A stretch of 64,000 nt of DNA from Mycobacterium sp. Root135 (GTDB lineage Bacteria; Actinomycetota; Actinomycetes; Mycobacteriales; Mycobacteriaceae), in the NCBI RefSeq assembly GCF_001426545.1, contig NZ_LMEZ01000002.1, positions 1-64,000 on the forward strand. Reading direction: 5' to 3'. Below are positions 27,008 through 35,345 of the stretch, one piece after another; position 1 is the first letter of the stretch, and every line of letters starts with the position of its first letter. Below the pieces are notes generated by a model. That model did not search any database. It was not told the DNA's origin and saw only the letters and a list, made by a program, of their open reading frames with translations. A program made the translations under genes and the position numbers.

Positions 27008-28141
27008 TCAGCGGTAGACCAGACCCGAAAGGCGGGACGCCAGGGCGTGGCTGACCAGGGGGAGGCGCCCGAGGACCTTCAGCGCGGCGTTGCGGGCGGG
27101 GCGCAACGCGCGCGGCATGGTGGCGAGCCTGGTCAGCCGATCGGTCAGGGCGATTACCTGCTTGGCAATCGGACGGCGGGCGGCGGCGTACTCGTCGAGC
27201 CGCGAGTCAGGCCCGCCTGCCAACACCGCCGCCAACGCGTCGGCCAAGACGACCGCGTCCTGGATGCCGAGGTTCATGCCCTGACCGCCGGCCGGGCTGT
27301 GCACGTGGGCGGCGTCCCCCGCCAGCAGCATCCGGCCGCGGCGGTAGGTGTCGGCGACCCGATGATGGATCCGGAACCGGGAACCCCATACGACGTCGGT
27401 GACCGCGATTCCACCGGGACCTCGGCCGTCGAGGAGCTGCTGAACGAACTCGATCGAGGGTGCCTCGGGTGCGTCGTCGACTGGCGCCACGATGCGAAAG
27501 GCACCCTCGGGCAGGGGTGCGACGACGGTGAGACCCTCGCTGGCCCAGAACAGCCGGACCTCGTCGGTCGGGGCGTCGCCACGGAGGTGGACGTCCGCCA
27601 GGACGAAGGAATGGTCGTAGGCGCCACCGGTGAAACCGATTCCGGCCTGCGTGCGCACGGTGCTGTGCATCCCGTCGGCGCCGACGACGTAGCGGGCGCG
27701 GACGGTGTCGCCGTCGTCGAACGTCGCCGTCACGCCAGTGGCGTCCTCGGTGACGGTGGCGAGCACCTTGGGCCGCACGACGTCGCCGCCGAGTTCGCGA
27801 ACGCGGTCGAGGAGCAGCCGTTCCGTCGTCGACTGCGGCGCCATGAGCGTGAACGGGTAGGCCGTCCGAAGACCGCTGAAGTCGACCGTGAGCAGGACGG
27901 TGGCGCCGTCGCGAATGGCGAAGCGGGGCGCTTCGATGCCCTCCTTCACCAGCCGGCGGGTGACGTCGATCCCCTCGAGTACCTCGAGCGTGCGGGCGTT
28001 GACCCCGGCGGCGCGTGAGGTGTTCGCGGCTTCCTCCTGCCGGTCGACGAGCATGACGCGCGCGCCCTTGAGCAGCAACGATGCGGCCAGCGTCAGCCCG
28101 GTCGGGCCAGCGCCCACGATGAGGACGTCGGTGTCGTGCAT
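27008..28141 (-). CDS. FAD-dependent monooxygenase (aromatic hydroxylase type)
   Basis: A 377-residue flavin monooxygenase. It has VLIVGAGPTGLTLAASLLLKG (ADP binding, residues 6-26), YVVGADGMHSTVR (DG motif) and MLLAGDAAHVHSPAGGQGMN (GD motif binding FAD ribityl). It is shorter than typical phenol hydroxylases (~500-600), lacking their C-terminal thioredoxin-like domain. The ATG at 28141 has a strong GGAG ribosome site. It diverges from a TetR gene across a spacer with a duplicated operator, so it is probably induced by a ligand of that TetR. Confidence 0.88.
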   Translation of the reverse strand: MHDTDVLIVGAGPTGLTLAASLLLKGARVMLVDRQEEAANTSRAAGVNARTLEVLEGIDVTRRLVKEGIEAPRFAIRDGATVLLTVDFSGLRTAYPFTLMAPQSTTERLLLDRVRELGGDVVRPKVLATVTEDATGVTATFDDGDTVRARYVVGADGMHSTVRTQAGIGFTGGAYDHSFVLADVHLRGDAPTDEVRLFWASEGLTVVAPLPEGAFRIVAPVDDAPEAPSIEFVQQLLDGRGPGGIAVTDVVWGSRFRIHHRVADTYRRGRMLLAGDAAHVHSPAGGQGMNLGIQDAVVLADALAAVLAGGPDSRLDEYAAARRPIAKQVIALTDRLTRLATMPRALRPARNAALKVLGRLPLVSHALASRLSGLVYR

Positions 28142-28166
28142 GGGGGTCTCCTGCGGATGCGGACAA

Positions 28167-28232
28167 ATGCCAACGCATGTTGACTTTTCTAGCGTGCGCC
28201 GCGGTGCCGGAAAAGTCAACAGCTGTTGGCAT
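28167..28232. promoter_or_regulatory. Duplicated TetR operators in the monooxygenase/tetR spacer
   Basis: Two 23-nt arms, 28167-28189 and 28210-28232, are inverted copies of each other differing only in a 4-nt core. Each arm contains its own palindrome: CAACGCATGTTG (left) and CAACAGCTGTTG (right, perfect; extended to CCAAC..GTTGG on one side). The right arm abuts a -10 box TAGAGT (28232-28237) placed 7 nt before the tetR ATG. Two dimers of the divergent TetR are the obvious ligands. Confidence 0.75.
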
Positions 28233-28237
28233 AGAGT
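28232..28237 (+). promoter_or_regulatory. -10 box TAGAGT of the TetR gene, leaderless
   Basis: TAGAGT ends 7 nt before ATG 28245 and shares its first base with the right operator arm, which would block polymerase binding when occupied. Confidence 0.55.
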
Positions 28238-28244
28238 CCTCGGC

Positions 28245-28787
28245 ATGGGAGCGAAGGCCGACCAGACCAAGGCCCTCATCCTGGCCGCCGCCAGGGAGCG
28301 GTTCGCCGAATCGGGATACGAGGCCGCCACCATCAGGGCCATCGCCGCGGACGCCAGCATCGATCCGTCGATGGTGATGCGCTACTTCGGCACCAAGGAC
28401 CAGCTGTTCGCCGCCGCCGCCGAGTTCGACCTGCGGTTCCCGGATCTGTCCGACGTCGCACCCGAGCGCCTTGGCCACGCGTTGGCGTCGCACTTCCTGG
28501 CGCGCTGGGAGGCCGACGACGCATTGGTGGTGCTGCTGCGCTCGGCCACCACCAATGCCGATGCGGCCCAACGCATGGCCGACATCTTCGCCGGGCAGCT
28601 GCTGCCCGCGATCTCGAAGTTCACCCCCGACGACGCGCCGCGGCGGGCCGGCCTCATCGCCACCCAGGTGCTTGGGATGGCGTTGTGTCGCTTCGTCTTA
28701 CGGCTGCCGCCGGTCGTCGACCTGAGCCGAGAGGAACTGGTCGAGTGGCTCGGCCCCACGCTGCAGCGCTACGCGGTCGGTTCCTGA
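28245..28787 (+). CDS. TetR family repressor divergent from the FAD monooxygenase
   Basis: A 180-residue TetR protein. The HTH spans about residues 5-52: ALILAAARERFAESGYEAAT, then IRAIAADASIDPSMVMRYFGTKDQLF. The C-terminal domain resembles the TetR_C_17 (PsrA-like) group common in actinobacteria. The start is set by a leaderless promoter. It almost certainly controls itself and the divergent monooxygenase through the double operator; the inducing compound is unknown. Confidence 0.88.
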   Translation: MGAKADQTKALILAAARERFAESGYEAATIRAIAADASIDPSMVMRYFGTKDQLFAAAAEFDLRFPDLSDVAPERLGHALASHFLARWEADDALVVLLRSATTNADAAQRMADIFAGQLLPAISKFTPDDAPRRAGLIATQVLGMALCRFVLRLPPVVDLSREELVEWLGPTLQRYAVGS

Positions 28788-28795
28788 GCTCGAGT

Positions 28796-28840
28796 GTGAA
28801 CGTGGCGACGGACTCGCCGCGGAAGCGTCGCCGTATTCAC
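28796..28840. terminator. Hairpin between convergent genes, probable bidirectional terminator
   Basis: Outer arms GTGAA (28796-28800) and TTCAC (28836-28840) enclose GGCGACG (28804-28810) and CGTCGCC (28826-28832). It lies exactly between two convergent stops (28787 and 28852). There is no U-tract, as is common for mycobacterial hairpins, so activity is not certain. Confidence 0.45.
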
Positions 28841-28851
28841 GAACGCGGCCG

Positions 28852-29544
28852 TTAAGCCTCGATCTCTCCGGCGATCCGCCGCTCGATACCTGCCCTCGTC
28901 ACGGCGGGCAGCACGATCAGACCGTCCAGCTCGCGCTGGGCCTTGGAGTACGCGTTGCGCCGTTCGTCGACGGTGGCCGCGCCGTCGGAGGCCACCCGCA
29001 GCAGGCGCTGCGCACGTTCCAACCGCTCCTGAGCCTCCACCGAGAAGTCGCTGCGTCGCCTGCGGACCGCTTCGGCCTCGGCGACGTCGAACGCGGTGAC
29101 GTAGCCGTGGACGGCGTCGCGGTAGTCGAGCTGCGCGTCCCGGTCACCGACGAGATCCTCCGCGCTCGCGGGCCGCAAGAGATCGGCGCGGCTGCGGGCC
29201 CGGTGAAACTCTGCGGTGAGCGGCTCGCGCATGTCGGTCATGAGCGGGAAGTCCAGCAGCTTGGCGACGTCCAGCTCGTACTCCAGCCAACGCGCGTCGG
29301 TGCCGTCGTGTCGCTGCAGGACCTTTGTCACCTCGCGTCGGACGGCCGCCTCGTCGACCCGCCCGCGCCCCGAGGCCTCCGCCATCGCGACCTTCGCCTG
29401 CTGTTTGATCCGGTAGCGCTCCAGCCGGCGTTCGGCGCGGCGCTCGTTGGCGGCGGCGACGCCCTTGACCGCACCACCGATCACCCCGCCGAGCGGAAAG
29501 ATCAGCCACCAGAAGTTTCCAGCGAAGTGCAGCACCGAGTCCAC
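28852..29544 (-). CDS. Conserved hypothetical membrane-anchored protein
   Basis: A 230-residue protein with one N-terminal membrane helix (FWWLIFPLGGVIGGAVKGVA, residues 11-30), then a basic helical stretch rich in Arg and Ala (about 33-70) and a long charged helical cytoplasmic part to the end. The pattern looks like a coiled-coil or scaffold protein. No known domain is recognised. GTG start at 29544. It follows the ornithine cyclodeaminase-like gene by 27 nt in the same direction but may be independent of that cluster. Confidence 0.7.
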   Translation of the reverse strand: MDSVLHFAGNFWWLIFPLGGVIGGAVKGVAAANERRAERRLERYRIKQQAKVAMAEASGRGRVDEAAVRREVTKVLQRHDGTDARWLEYELDVAKLLDFPLMTDMREPLTAEFHRARSRADLLRPASAEDLVGDRDAQLDYRDAVHGYVTAFDVAEAEAVRRRRSDFSVEAQERLERAQRLLRVASDGAATVDERRNAYSKAQRELDGLIVLPAVTRAGIERRIAGEIEA

Positions 29545-29571
29545 GGTTCCCAGGATGCCACCGCTACGCGC

Positions 29572-30549
29572 CTACGCGCTCAGATCGACCGTCGTCCCCA
29601 CTCCGAGCTCCGCGGCGCGTGCCAGGACCAATTCGGCGGTGGCAAGGTCTTGCAACCCGAGGCCGACGGACTCGAACAGCGTGACGTCGTCGGCATGGGA
29701 CCGGCCCGGACGGGCCCCGACGATCACCTGCCCGAGCTCCGTCCGTGCGTCGTCCTCGGTGATGGCGCCCTCGGCGAGGGCCAGCAGCACGCCTCCGGAC
29801 TTCGCCATCGCGGTGTCGTGGCTGTCCACGACGATGCGGGAGCGCGTCATGGCCTCGCCGTCGACCTCGCGATGGTCCGGCCTCGGTGGCGCGCCCACCG
29901 CGTTGACGTGCTGGCCGGCGCGCAGCCACGCTCCGAGCAGAACCGGATCGCGCGCCGGAGTCAGCGTGCACACGACGTCGGCGGCGGCCACGACCGCTTC
30001 GGGCGACGAAACCCGTTCGACCGCAATGCCGATGTCCTGCGTCCTGGCCTCGAACGCGTCGAGCGTGGCGGTGCTCCTGGTCCAGACGACGATCTTCTGG
30101 ATGTCCCTGACGGCCGAGATGGCGCGGGCGTGTTCGACCGCCAGATTGCCTGCCCCGATCAATCCGAGGACGGCCGTGTCACGCCGTGCCAGGTGGTCGG
30201 TCGCAACGGCGCTGACGGCCGCGGTGCGCATGGCCGTGACGGCACGGCCGTCGAGGATGGCCAGGCACTCGCCGGTCGACGCCGAGGTGACCATGATGCT
30301 GGAGCGTTGCACCGGCAGTCCACGCGCGCGATTGGCGGGCAGGTCGCAGAGCATCTTCACCGACACGTATCCGCCCCCGGACGCGGTCATCGGGATCGCC
30401 GAACCGTCGTCGCCCAATGCGATGGCACGTGGCGCGGGGTTGTGCCAATCGCCCCGCGCCAGCCCGGCGTGCGCCAGCTCGACCGCCTTGCGCACCTCGT
30501 CGCGGTCCAGCAGGCCGGTGATCTCGGAGTGCGTCAGGATGAGCACCAT
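29572..30549 (-). CDS. Ornithine cyclodeaminase / mu-crystallin family protein
   Basis: A 325-residue NAD(P)-dependent enzyme. The Rossmann motif LGLIGAGNLAVEHARAI is near residue 127, preceded by the family segment TGECLAILDGRAVTAMRTAA (substrate-binding Arg) and by GGYVSVKML with the conserved Lys. The family includes ornithine cyclodeaminase, alanine dehydrogenase and ketimine reductases; substrate cannot be told from sequence. ATG at 30549 is used because the core starts just after. It lies 4 nt from the binding-protein gene, as the third gene of the MFS cluster. Confidence 0.82.
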   Translation of the reverse strand: MVLILTHSEITGLLDRDEVRKAVELAHAGLARGDWHNPAPRAIALGDDGSAIPMTASGGGYVSVKMLCDLPANRARGLPVQRSSIMVTSASTGECLAILDGRAVTAMRTAAVSAVATDHLARRDTAVLGLIGAGNLAVEHARAISAVRDIQKIVVWTRSTATLDAFEARTQDIGIAVERVSSPEAVVAAADVVCTLTPARDPVLLGAWLRAGQHVNAVGAPPRPDHREVDGEAMTRSRIVVDSHDTAMAKSGGVLLALAEGAITEDDARTELGQVIVGARPGRSHADDVTLFESVGLGLQDLATAELVLARAAELGVGTTVDLSA

Positions 30550-30553
30550 GGGA

Positions 30554-31471
30554 TCAGGCCGAGACCGAAGCCGCGCCGACCGCATCGACGATCGTCGAGT
30601 CGACCACGTCGTCAAAGCCGGGAATGGCGCGAACCATGCCTTCCTCGAACAAGATTCGCATCCAACGCTCGGTGGCGACCCGGTCGATGCGGGGTGTCGC
30701 CCACGTCTGTGAGCGCAGCATCCGGTCGCACGCGCTGGTCAGCACCTCCGGCGGCGTCGTCGGCCAGTGCTCGGCCATCAGCGGTCGAAGCTCGTCGACG
30801 CCGACCGAGGCCAGCAGTGCCATGGATTCGTCGAGTGCCGCGGTGAATGCGGTCAGCCGCTCGGACAGCTCCTCGGTCCGCTCGGCGCGGAGGTAGTAGA
30901 CGCTGTTGGGCCCAAGGCCACCGGTCACCGAGTAGTCGTTCGCGATGAAGCCGGTACCCCTGTGCTGCAAGAGTTCTGCGGTGGTGTGGTCCAACACGAT
31001 CGCGTCTCCGAGACCGGACTCGAACAGCTCGACGAACATCGGGGTGGACAGGTCGCGCAGCCACCTGATCGACGCGGGGTCGACGCCGGCTTCCCGCACC
31101 AGGCCCGCGGTGAAGGCGTACGGCGCACTGCCGCCGATGCCCGGCGCGAGGACGGTCTGGCCGGTCAGATCCGACCACTGGAAGTTCGGTTGCGACGTCC
31201 GGGTCACCAGGGCCTTGGGGAACTGATGGTTGACCTGGGCGACCACCGAGAGCTTGCGGGGGGTCCCGCTGTACATCGCGGGAACCCACAGGCCGCCCAG
31301 CGCGATGTCGGCGGCGCCGCTGTCCAGATCGTCGAGCACGCCCGTCCACGGATCCTTCGCGGTGGCCGTGACCGTCAGGCCGCGCTCGGCGAAGAGGCCG
31401 AGGTGCTCGGCGTAGTACTGCGGCAGGTAGTTCAGTCCGTGGGCGGTGGCGGAGATGTTCAGTGTCAACAT
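30554..31471 (-). CDS. Substrate-binding protein of NMT1/THI5-like fold without signal peptide
   Basis: A 305-residue periplasmic-binding-fold protein of the NMT1/SsuA-like type: NYLPQYYAEHLGLFAERGLTV at the N-terminus, the segment ADIALGGLWVPAMY, and WSDLTGQTVLAPGIGGSAPY. Unlike transport receptors it begins directly at the fold (MLTLNISATAHGLNYLPQYY) with no signal sequence or lipobox, and no ABC permease or ATPase lies nearby. It may be a cytosolic sensor or an enzyme, as THI5-type proteins can be. It sits between an MFS carrier and an ornithine cyclodeaminase-like gene in one cluster. Confidence 0.75.
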   Translation of the reverse strand: MLTLNISATAHGLNYLPQYYAEHLGLFAERGLTVTATAKDPWTGVLDDLDSGAADIALGGLWVPAMYSGTPRKLSVVAQVNHQFPKALVTRTSQPNFQWSDLTGQTVLAPGIGGSAPYAFTAGLVREAGVDPASIRWLRDLSTPMFVELFESGLGDAIVLDHTTAELLQHRGTGFIANDYSVTGGLGPNSVYYLRAERTEELSERLTAFTAALDESMALLASVGVDELRPLMAEHWPTTPPEVLTSACDRMLRSQTWATPRIDRVATERWMRILFEEGMVRAIPGFDDVVDSTIVDAVGAASVSA

Positions 31472-31502
31472 GTTTGGTGTTTCCTTCTCGATTGGTGACG
31501 AA

Positions 31503-32966
31503 TCATGCGGCGTGGGCGAGGACGGGCTTTTCGGTGACGGCTTCCAGGGGCTTACCGAACGTCTCGGGGCCGAAGCGGGCGGCGACGACCAACAGCGCGT
31601 ACATGACGGCGATCATGGCGAACACGCCGGCGACCCCCGCCCGGTCGAAGAAGAACAGCGCCGCGAAGGGCATGACGGCGCCTGCGACGTTGCCGATTCC
31701 GTTGACCACCGAGGTGCCCATGGCGCGCACGGACGTGGGGAAGAGCTCCGGTGACCACACCGACAGCATGGTGTTCAGCATCATGGTGAAGAACTGAAAG
31801 ATCATGCCCAGCACCAGAATCAGCGCGGTCGAGTGGGCGAAGGACGCGAAGCAGACGGCCGAGATGCACCCCAGCACGGCGGCGATGCTCACGGTGAGCC
31901 GCCGCGGCGCCTTGCCTGCCAGGTAGGACGCCGCGCACGCCCCGAACAGCGATCCGATGTTCATGATCATGGTGAAGGCCAGTGAGTCCGACAGCGAGTA
32001 GCCGCGTGACACCAAGAGGATCGGCATCAGGAACAGCAGGGTGACCTGCGCGCCGAACGACATCCACGACGCCGCGCCGATCGCGGCTGTGCGCCTGAGG
32101 TTTTCGCCCTTGAACACCTCGGCGTAGCTGCTCTTCACCTGGACTGGAATATCGGCCTCGGTGACGTACTGCTTGGTGGCACCGGGCTTGCGCAGGGCCT
32201 TGATGCTGCCGCCGTCCAGCCGGGTCAGGCTCTGGTTGGCCTCGTCGACGCGGCCCTTCGACAGCAGGAAGCGGGGCGACTCCGGCAGATAGCGCCGGAA
32301 GAAGACCACCAGCAGTGCGGGGATCGCCAGCAACACGTAGGTCCAGCGCCACGCGGTGTCGTTGCCGCCGAGCACGCCGTTGAGCGGGCCGAGGACCAAC
32401 CAGAAGAAGCCGAACGACGCGATGTTGCCGACGCCGCCGGAGGAGATGTTGAGCGTTGCGAGCAGCGATCCCCGATGCCGGGTGGCCACGATCTCGGCAA
32501 GGATCGCCAGGCCGACGGTGAATTCGCCGCCGAGGCCGATGCCGACGATGAACCGACTCGCCAGCAGCATCTCGTAGTTCACCGCAGCGGCGCTGATCAA
32601 GCCGCCGAGGGTGTAGACGAGAAGGTTGAGGCTCAGGGCGGCGCGACGGCCCCAGCGGTCGGCGATGTAGCCACCGATGAGGCGGCCGGCCAGCCCGCCG
32701 AGCACGGTCGCTGTGTTGATCATCGTCAACTCCGCATTGCCGATGCCGAAGGACTCCTTGAGAAGCGGTCCCATCGCACCGGTGGAGTTTTGTTCGAGGG
32801 AATCGAAGAACAATCCGGCCATCAGAAGCAGAATGAGCGCGGCTTGCACCCGGCCGAAGCCGATGCGGTCCAGGGCTGCCGTCAGACCGGGCGATGCCGC
32901 CGGGTCGGGTGGTTCGGAGTCGTGTTGAGCGGGAACGGTTTTGGTCTTCGTGCGAACGAGGGACAT
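31503..32966 (-). CDS. MFS transporter, sugar/aromatic-acid proton symporter type
   Basis: A 487-residue carrier with about 12 membrane helices. Motifs GGYIADRWGRRAAL (loop 2-3), RFIVGIGLGGEFTVGLAILAE (helix 4-5) and PESPRFLLSKGR (after helix 6) place it with the AAHS/sugar-porter-like acid symporters. The ATG at 32966 has a CCGGAGAC ribosome site. As the first gene after the GntR regulator and a 215-nt promoter region, it likely imports the compound used by this cluster. Substrate unknown. Confidence 0.86.
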   Translation of the reverse strand: MSLVRTKTKTVPAQHDSEPPDPAASPGLTAALDRIGFGRVQAALILLLMAGLFFDSLEQNSTGAMGPLLKESFGIGNAELTMINTATVLGGLAGRLIGGYIADRWGRRAALSLNLLVYTLGGLISAAAVNYEMLLASRFIVGIGLGGEFTVGLAILAEIVATRHRGSLLATLNISSGGVGNIASFGFFWLVLGPLNGVLGGNDTAWRWTYVLLAIPALLVVFFRRYLPESPRFLLSKGRVDEANQSLTRLDGGSIKALRKPGATKQYVTEADIPVQVKSSYAEVFKGENLRRTAAIGAASWMSFGAQVTLLFLMPILLVSRGYSLSDSLAFTMIMNIGSLFGACAASYLAGKAPRRLTVSIAAVLGCISAVCFASFAHSTALILVLGMIFQFFTMMLNTMLSVWSPELFPTSVRAMGTSVVNGIGNVAGAVMPFAALFFFDRAGVAGVFAMIAVMYALLVVAARFGPETFGKPLEAVTEKPVLAHAA

Positions 32967-33056
32967 TGCGGTCTCCGGATGGGTGAGTCGACACCGGCGA
33001 CGGTCGCGTCGGTGAGCCGACCCCACGTCGTCGATGACAGAAGCCGCGCTGCCCAA

Positions 33057-33069
33057 TTTGTATACGAAA
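33057..33069. promoter_or_regulatory. GntR-type site TTTGTATACGAAA
   Basis: A near-perfect palindrome centred on GTATAC in the spacer between the GntR gene and the MFS gene. FadR/FCD-type GntR proteins bind GT-N-AC palindromes, and a second related site lies 70 nt away. Confidence 0.5.
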
Positions 33070-33131
33070 CTCGTTACGCATCTGTTTCCCACCAGCACTG
33101 TTGCGTTACATCCACGAAAACTCTGCTTGGA

Positions 33132-33142
33132 TTGTAATACAA
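33132..33142. promoter_or_regulatory. GntR-type site TTGTAATACAA overlapping a -10 box
   Basis: A palindrome with arms TTGTA and TACAA about a single central base. On the minus strand it contains TACAAT, a TANNNT -10 match pointing toward the MFS gene. A regulator bound here would block that promoter. Confidence 0.55.
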
Positions 33143-33181
33143 CCGGATGCGTGGCCGGATGGGGCGGGTGCGGCGAGACCG

Positions 33182-33799
33182 TCAGTCGTGCTCGAACTCT
33201 TCGGCGAAGTACCGCTCGTCGCGGCGAAGGTGCTCCTCCATCAGATAGCCCGCCTGTACCGCCGAGCCGTTCACGATCGCCTGGGCAATGGCCCGGTGGT
33301 CACTCGTCGACGCGTCGGGGTTGTGTCCCAGTCCCCACTGCACCCGGCGGTTCAGCCCGGCCAACATCTCGACGAGCTGCCGGTTGCCGGACGCCGCAGC
33401 CACGACCTCGTGGAACGACGGACCGTCCGCGTCGTGGTGCCGGTCGACGTTCTCGGCCACGGCGGCCAGCTCGTCGACGGCCTCGCCGCCGCGATTGGTG
33501 GCGGCCAACTGAGCGGCGAGCACCTCGAGGCCGCGGCGGATTTGCAGCAGCTCGCGGCCGTCCTGGACGAGCGTCTCGGAGACTGCCGCACCGCGATAGC
33601 GCACGATCGTGACGAAGCCTTCGGACTGGAGACGAGTCAAGGCCTCGCGCACCGGAACCCGCGACACCCCGTACTTCTTGGCGATCGACTCTTCGATCAA
33701 CCGTTCGCCAGCCGTCAACCGGCCCGCCAGAATGTCCTGACGCAGCGCGTGGGCGATCGAATCGCCGGTCGACTCCACCCGGGACGAGGGCTCTGTCAC
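33182..33799 (-). CDS. GntR family regulator, FCD/FadR subfamily
   Basis: A 205-residue regulator. The winged HTH (about 10-75) includes LRQDILAGRLTAGERLIEES, KKYGVSRVPVREALTRLQ and EGFVTI; the C-terminal FCD domain has the helical pattern RRGLEVLAAQLAATNR and FHEVVAAASGNRQLVEML with the conserved H and N that bind metal or acid ligands. It lies upstream of the MFS/binding-protein/cyclodeaminase cluster in the same direction. It probably senses an organic acid and controls the promoter with the two GT-N-AC sites. Confidence 0.88.
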   Translation of the reverse strand: MTEPSSRVESTGDSIAHALRQDILAGRLTAGERLIEESIAKKYGVSRVPVREALTRLQSEGFVTIVRYRGAAVSETLVQDGRELLQIRRGLEVLAAQLAATNRGGEAVDELAAVAENVDRHHDADGPSFHEVVAAASGNRQLVEMLAGLNRRVQWGLGHNPDASTSDHRAIAQAIVNGSAVQAGYLMEEHLRRDERYFAEEFEHD

Positions 33800-33826
33800 G
33801 ACGTGCAGCCTAAACCGTGCGCATGG

Positions 33827-35308
33827 TCAGCCGGGCAACCCGATTCCGCGGTAGTGCCGCAGCCGTGACGCCAACCGCTCCTCGGCGGGCAGGCGCCTCA
33901 GTGCCACCAGCTCGGCGGCGATGGTGGCCGACAGTCGATTGGTGAAGTCCAGCGGGGTGTCGGCGGCGTCGGTGTGTTCTCCCACGATGGCGTCGACGAT
34001 CCCGTTGCGCAGCAGGTCCGCCGACCGAATGCCTTGGGCGGCGGCAAGTTCCGGGGCATGGTCGACGTCGCGGAAGACGATCGCGCTGGCTCCCTCTGGC
34101 GGCAGCGGAGCCAGCCAGCCGTGCAGGGCGGCCAGGACGCGGTCCGCGGGCACCATCGCCAGCGCCGGCCCGCCGCTGCCCTGGCCGAGCAGCACCGAGA
34201 CCGTGGGCGTGTCCAGGGTGACCAGCTGCGCCAGGCACCTGGCGATCTCACTGGCCAGCCCGCCCTCCTCCGCTTCGGCCGACAGGGCCGGGCCCGGGGT
34301 GTCGATGACGAGGACGAGTGGCAGCCGCAACCCGGCGGCCAGCGCCATCCCGCGGCGTGCCTCGCGCAGCGCCTGCGGGCCGGCCAGTCCGCCGCCGACA
34401 CCGCGCTGCTGACCGACCACCACCGCGGGTTGGCCGCCGAATCTGGCCAGCGCCAGCAGCGTGGTGGCCGCCTCGCCGTGGCCGCCGGTCCCCGAGAGCA
34501 GCACCCGCTCGGTCGTACCGTGGCGCAGCAGGTACCCGATGCCGGGGCGGTCCGGACGCCGCGAGATCTCGACCGAATCCCACGCCGGTACGTCGGCGAC
34601 GGGCTCCGCCTCCGGTGCGTTCGGCGGGGTCCCCGGTGCGTCGGACAGCACCGTGAGTGCGCGGTCCAGCGTCGAACGCAACAGTTCGATCGGGACGACG
34701 CCGTCGATGACGCCGTGCCGGTGCAGGTTCTCCGCCGTCTGGACTCCCGTCGGAAACGGCTCGCCGTAGAGATGCTCGTAGACCCGCGGCCCGAGGAAGC
34801 CGATCAACGCCCCCGGTTCGGCCGCGGTCACGTGCCCCAGCGACCCCCACGACGCGAACACCCCGCCGGTGGTCGGATGCCGCAGGTACACCAGGTAGGG
34901 CAGATGCGCCTGCTTGTGCAATTCGACCGCGGCGGCGATCTTGACCATCTGCAGGAAGGCGACCGTGCCCTCCTGCATGCGGGTGCCGCCGGAACTCGGG
35001 GATGCGACCAGCGGCAGGGCTTCCGCCGTCGCCCGTTCGATCGCGGCGGTGATCCGCTCGGCCGCAGCCACCCCGATCGAGCCTGCGAGGAAGTCGAACT
35101 CGCTGGCCACGACGGCAACGCGGCGACCGAACACCGTGCCCTCGCCGGTCAGCACCGATTCGTCGAGGCCGGTGGCGGCCCTGGCGTTGGCGAGGTCGCG
35201 GCGGTACGCGTCGTCGGCGGCGACGTCGAGTGGGGGGCTGTCCCAGCTGACGAAAGACCCCTCGTCGAGGACGGCGTCCCGCAGTGTCATGGCACCGATC
35301 CGGCTCAC
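33827..35308 (-). CDS. accD3: Acetyl/propionyl-CoA carboxylase carboxyltransferase subunit AccD3
   Basis: A 493-residue fused carboxyltransferase. The N half holds the beta-type part (FDFLAGSIGVAAAERITAA, SPSSGGTRMQEGTVAFLQM, HPTTGGVFASWGSLGH) and the C half the alpha-type part (GLRLPLVLVIDTPGPALSAE, GQGSGGPALAMVPADRVLA). These contain the oxyanion-hole glycines that bind CoA esters. It matches Rv0904c closely as recalled, including the MSRI start (GTG at 35308). It would transfer CO2 from a biotin carrier to acyl-CoA; no biotin subunit is nearby. It diverges from echA6 across 37 nt. Confidence 0.94.
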   Translation of the reverse strand: MSRIGAMTLRDAVLDEGSFVSWDSPPLDVAADDAYRRDLANARAATGLDESVLTGEGTVFGRRVAVVASEFDFLAGSIGVAAAERITAAIERATAEALPLVASPSSGGTRMQEGTVAFLQMVKIAAAVELHKQAHLPYLVYLRHPTTGGVFASWGSLGHVTAAEPGALIGFLGPRVYEHLYGEPFPTGVQTAENLHRHGVIDGVVPIELLRSTLDRALTVLSDAPGTPPNAPEAEPVADVPAWDSVEISRRPDRPGIGYLLRHGTTERVLLSGTGGHGEAATTLLALARFGGQPAVVVGQQRGVGGGLAGPQALREARRGMALAAGLRLPLVLVIDTPGPALSAEAEEGGLASEIARCLAQLVTLDTPTVSVLLGQGSGGPALAMVPADRVLAALHGWLAPLPPEGASAIVFRDVDHAPELAAAQGIRSADLLRNGIVDAIVGEHTDAADTPLDFTNRLSATIAAELVALRRLPAEERLASRLRHYRGIGLPG

Positions 35309-35333
35309 GGGGCAAGGCTAGCTGTCCGCTCGT

Positions 35334-35339
35334 TAGGCT
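35334..35339 (+). promoter_or_regulatory. -10 box TAGGCT of echA6, leaderless
   Basis: TAGGCT ends 6 nt before the ATG at 35346, consistent with a leaderless transcript. Confidence 0.5.
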
Positions 35340-35345
35340 GGGCCC

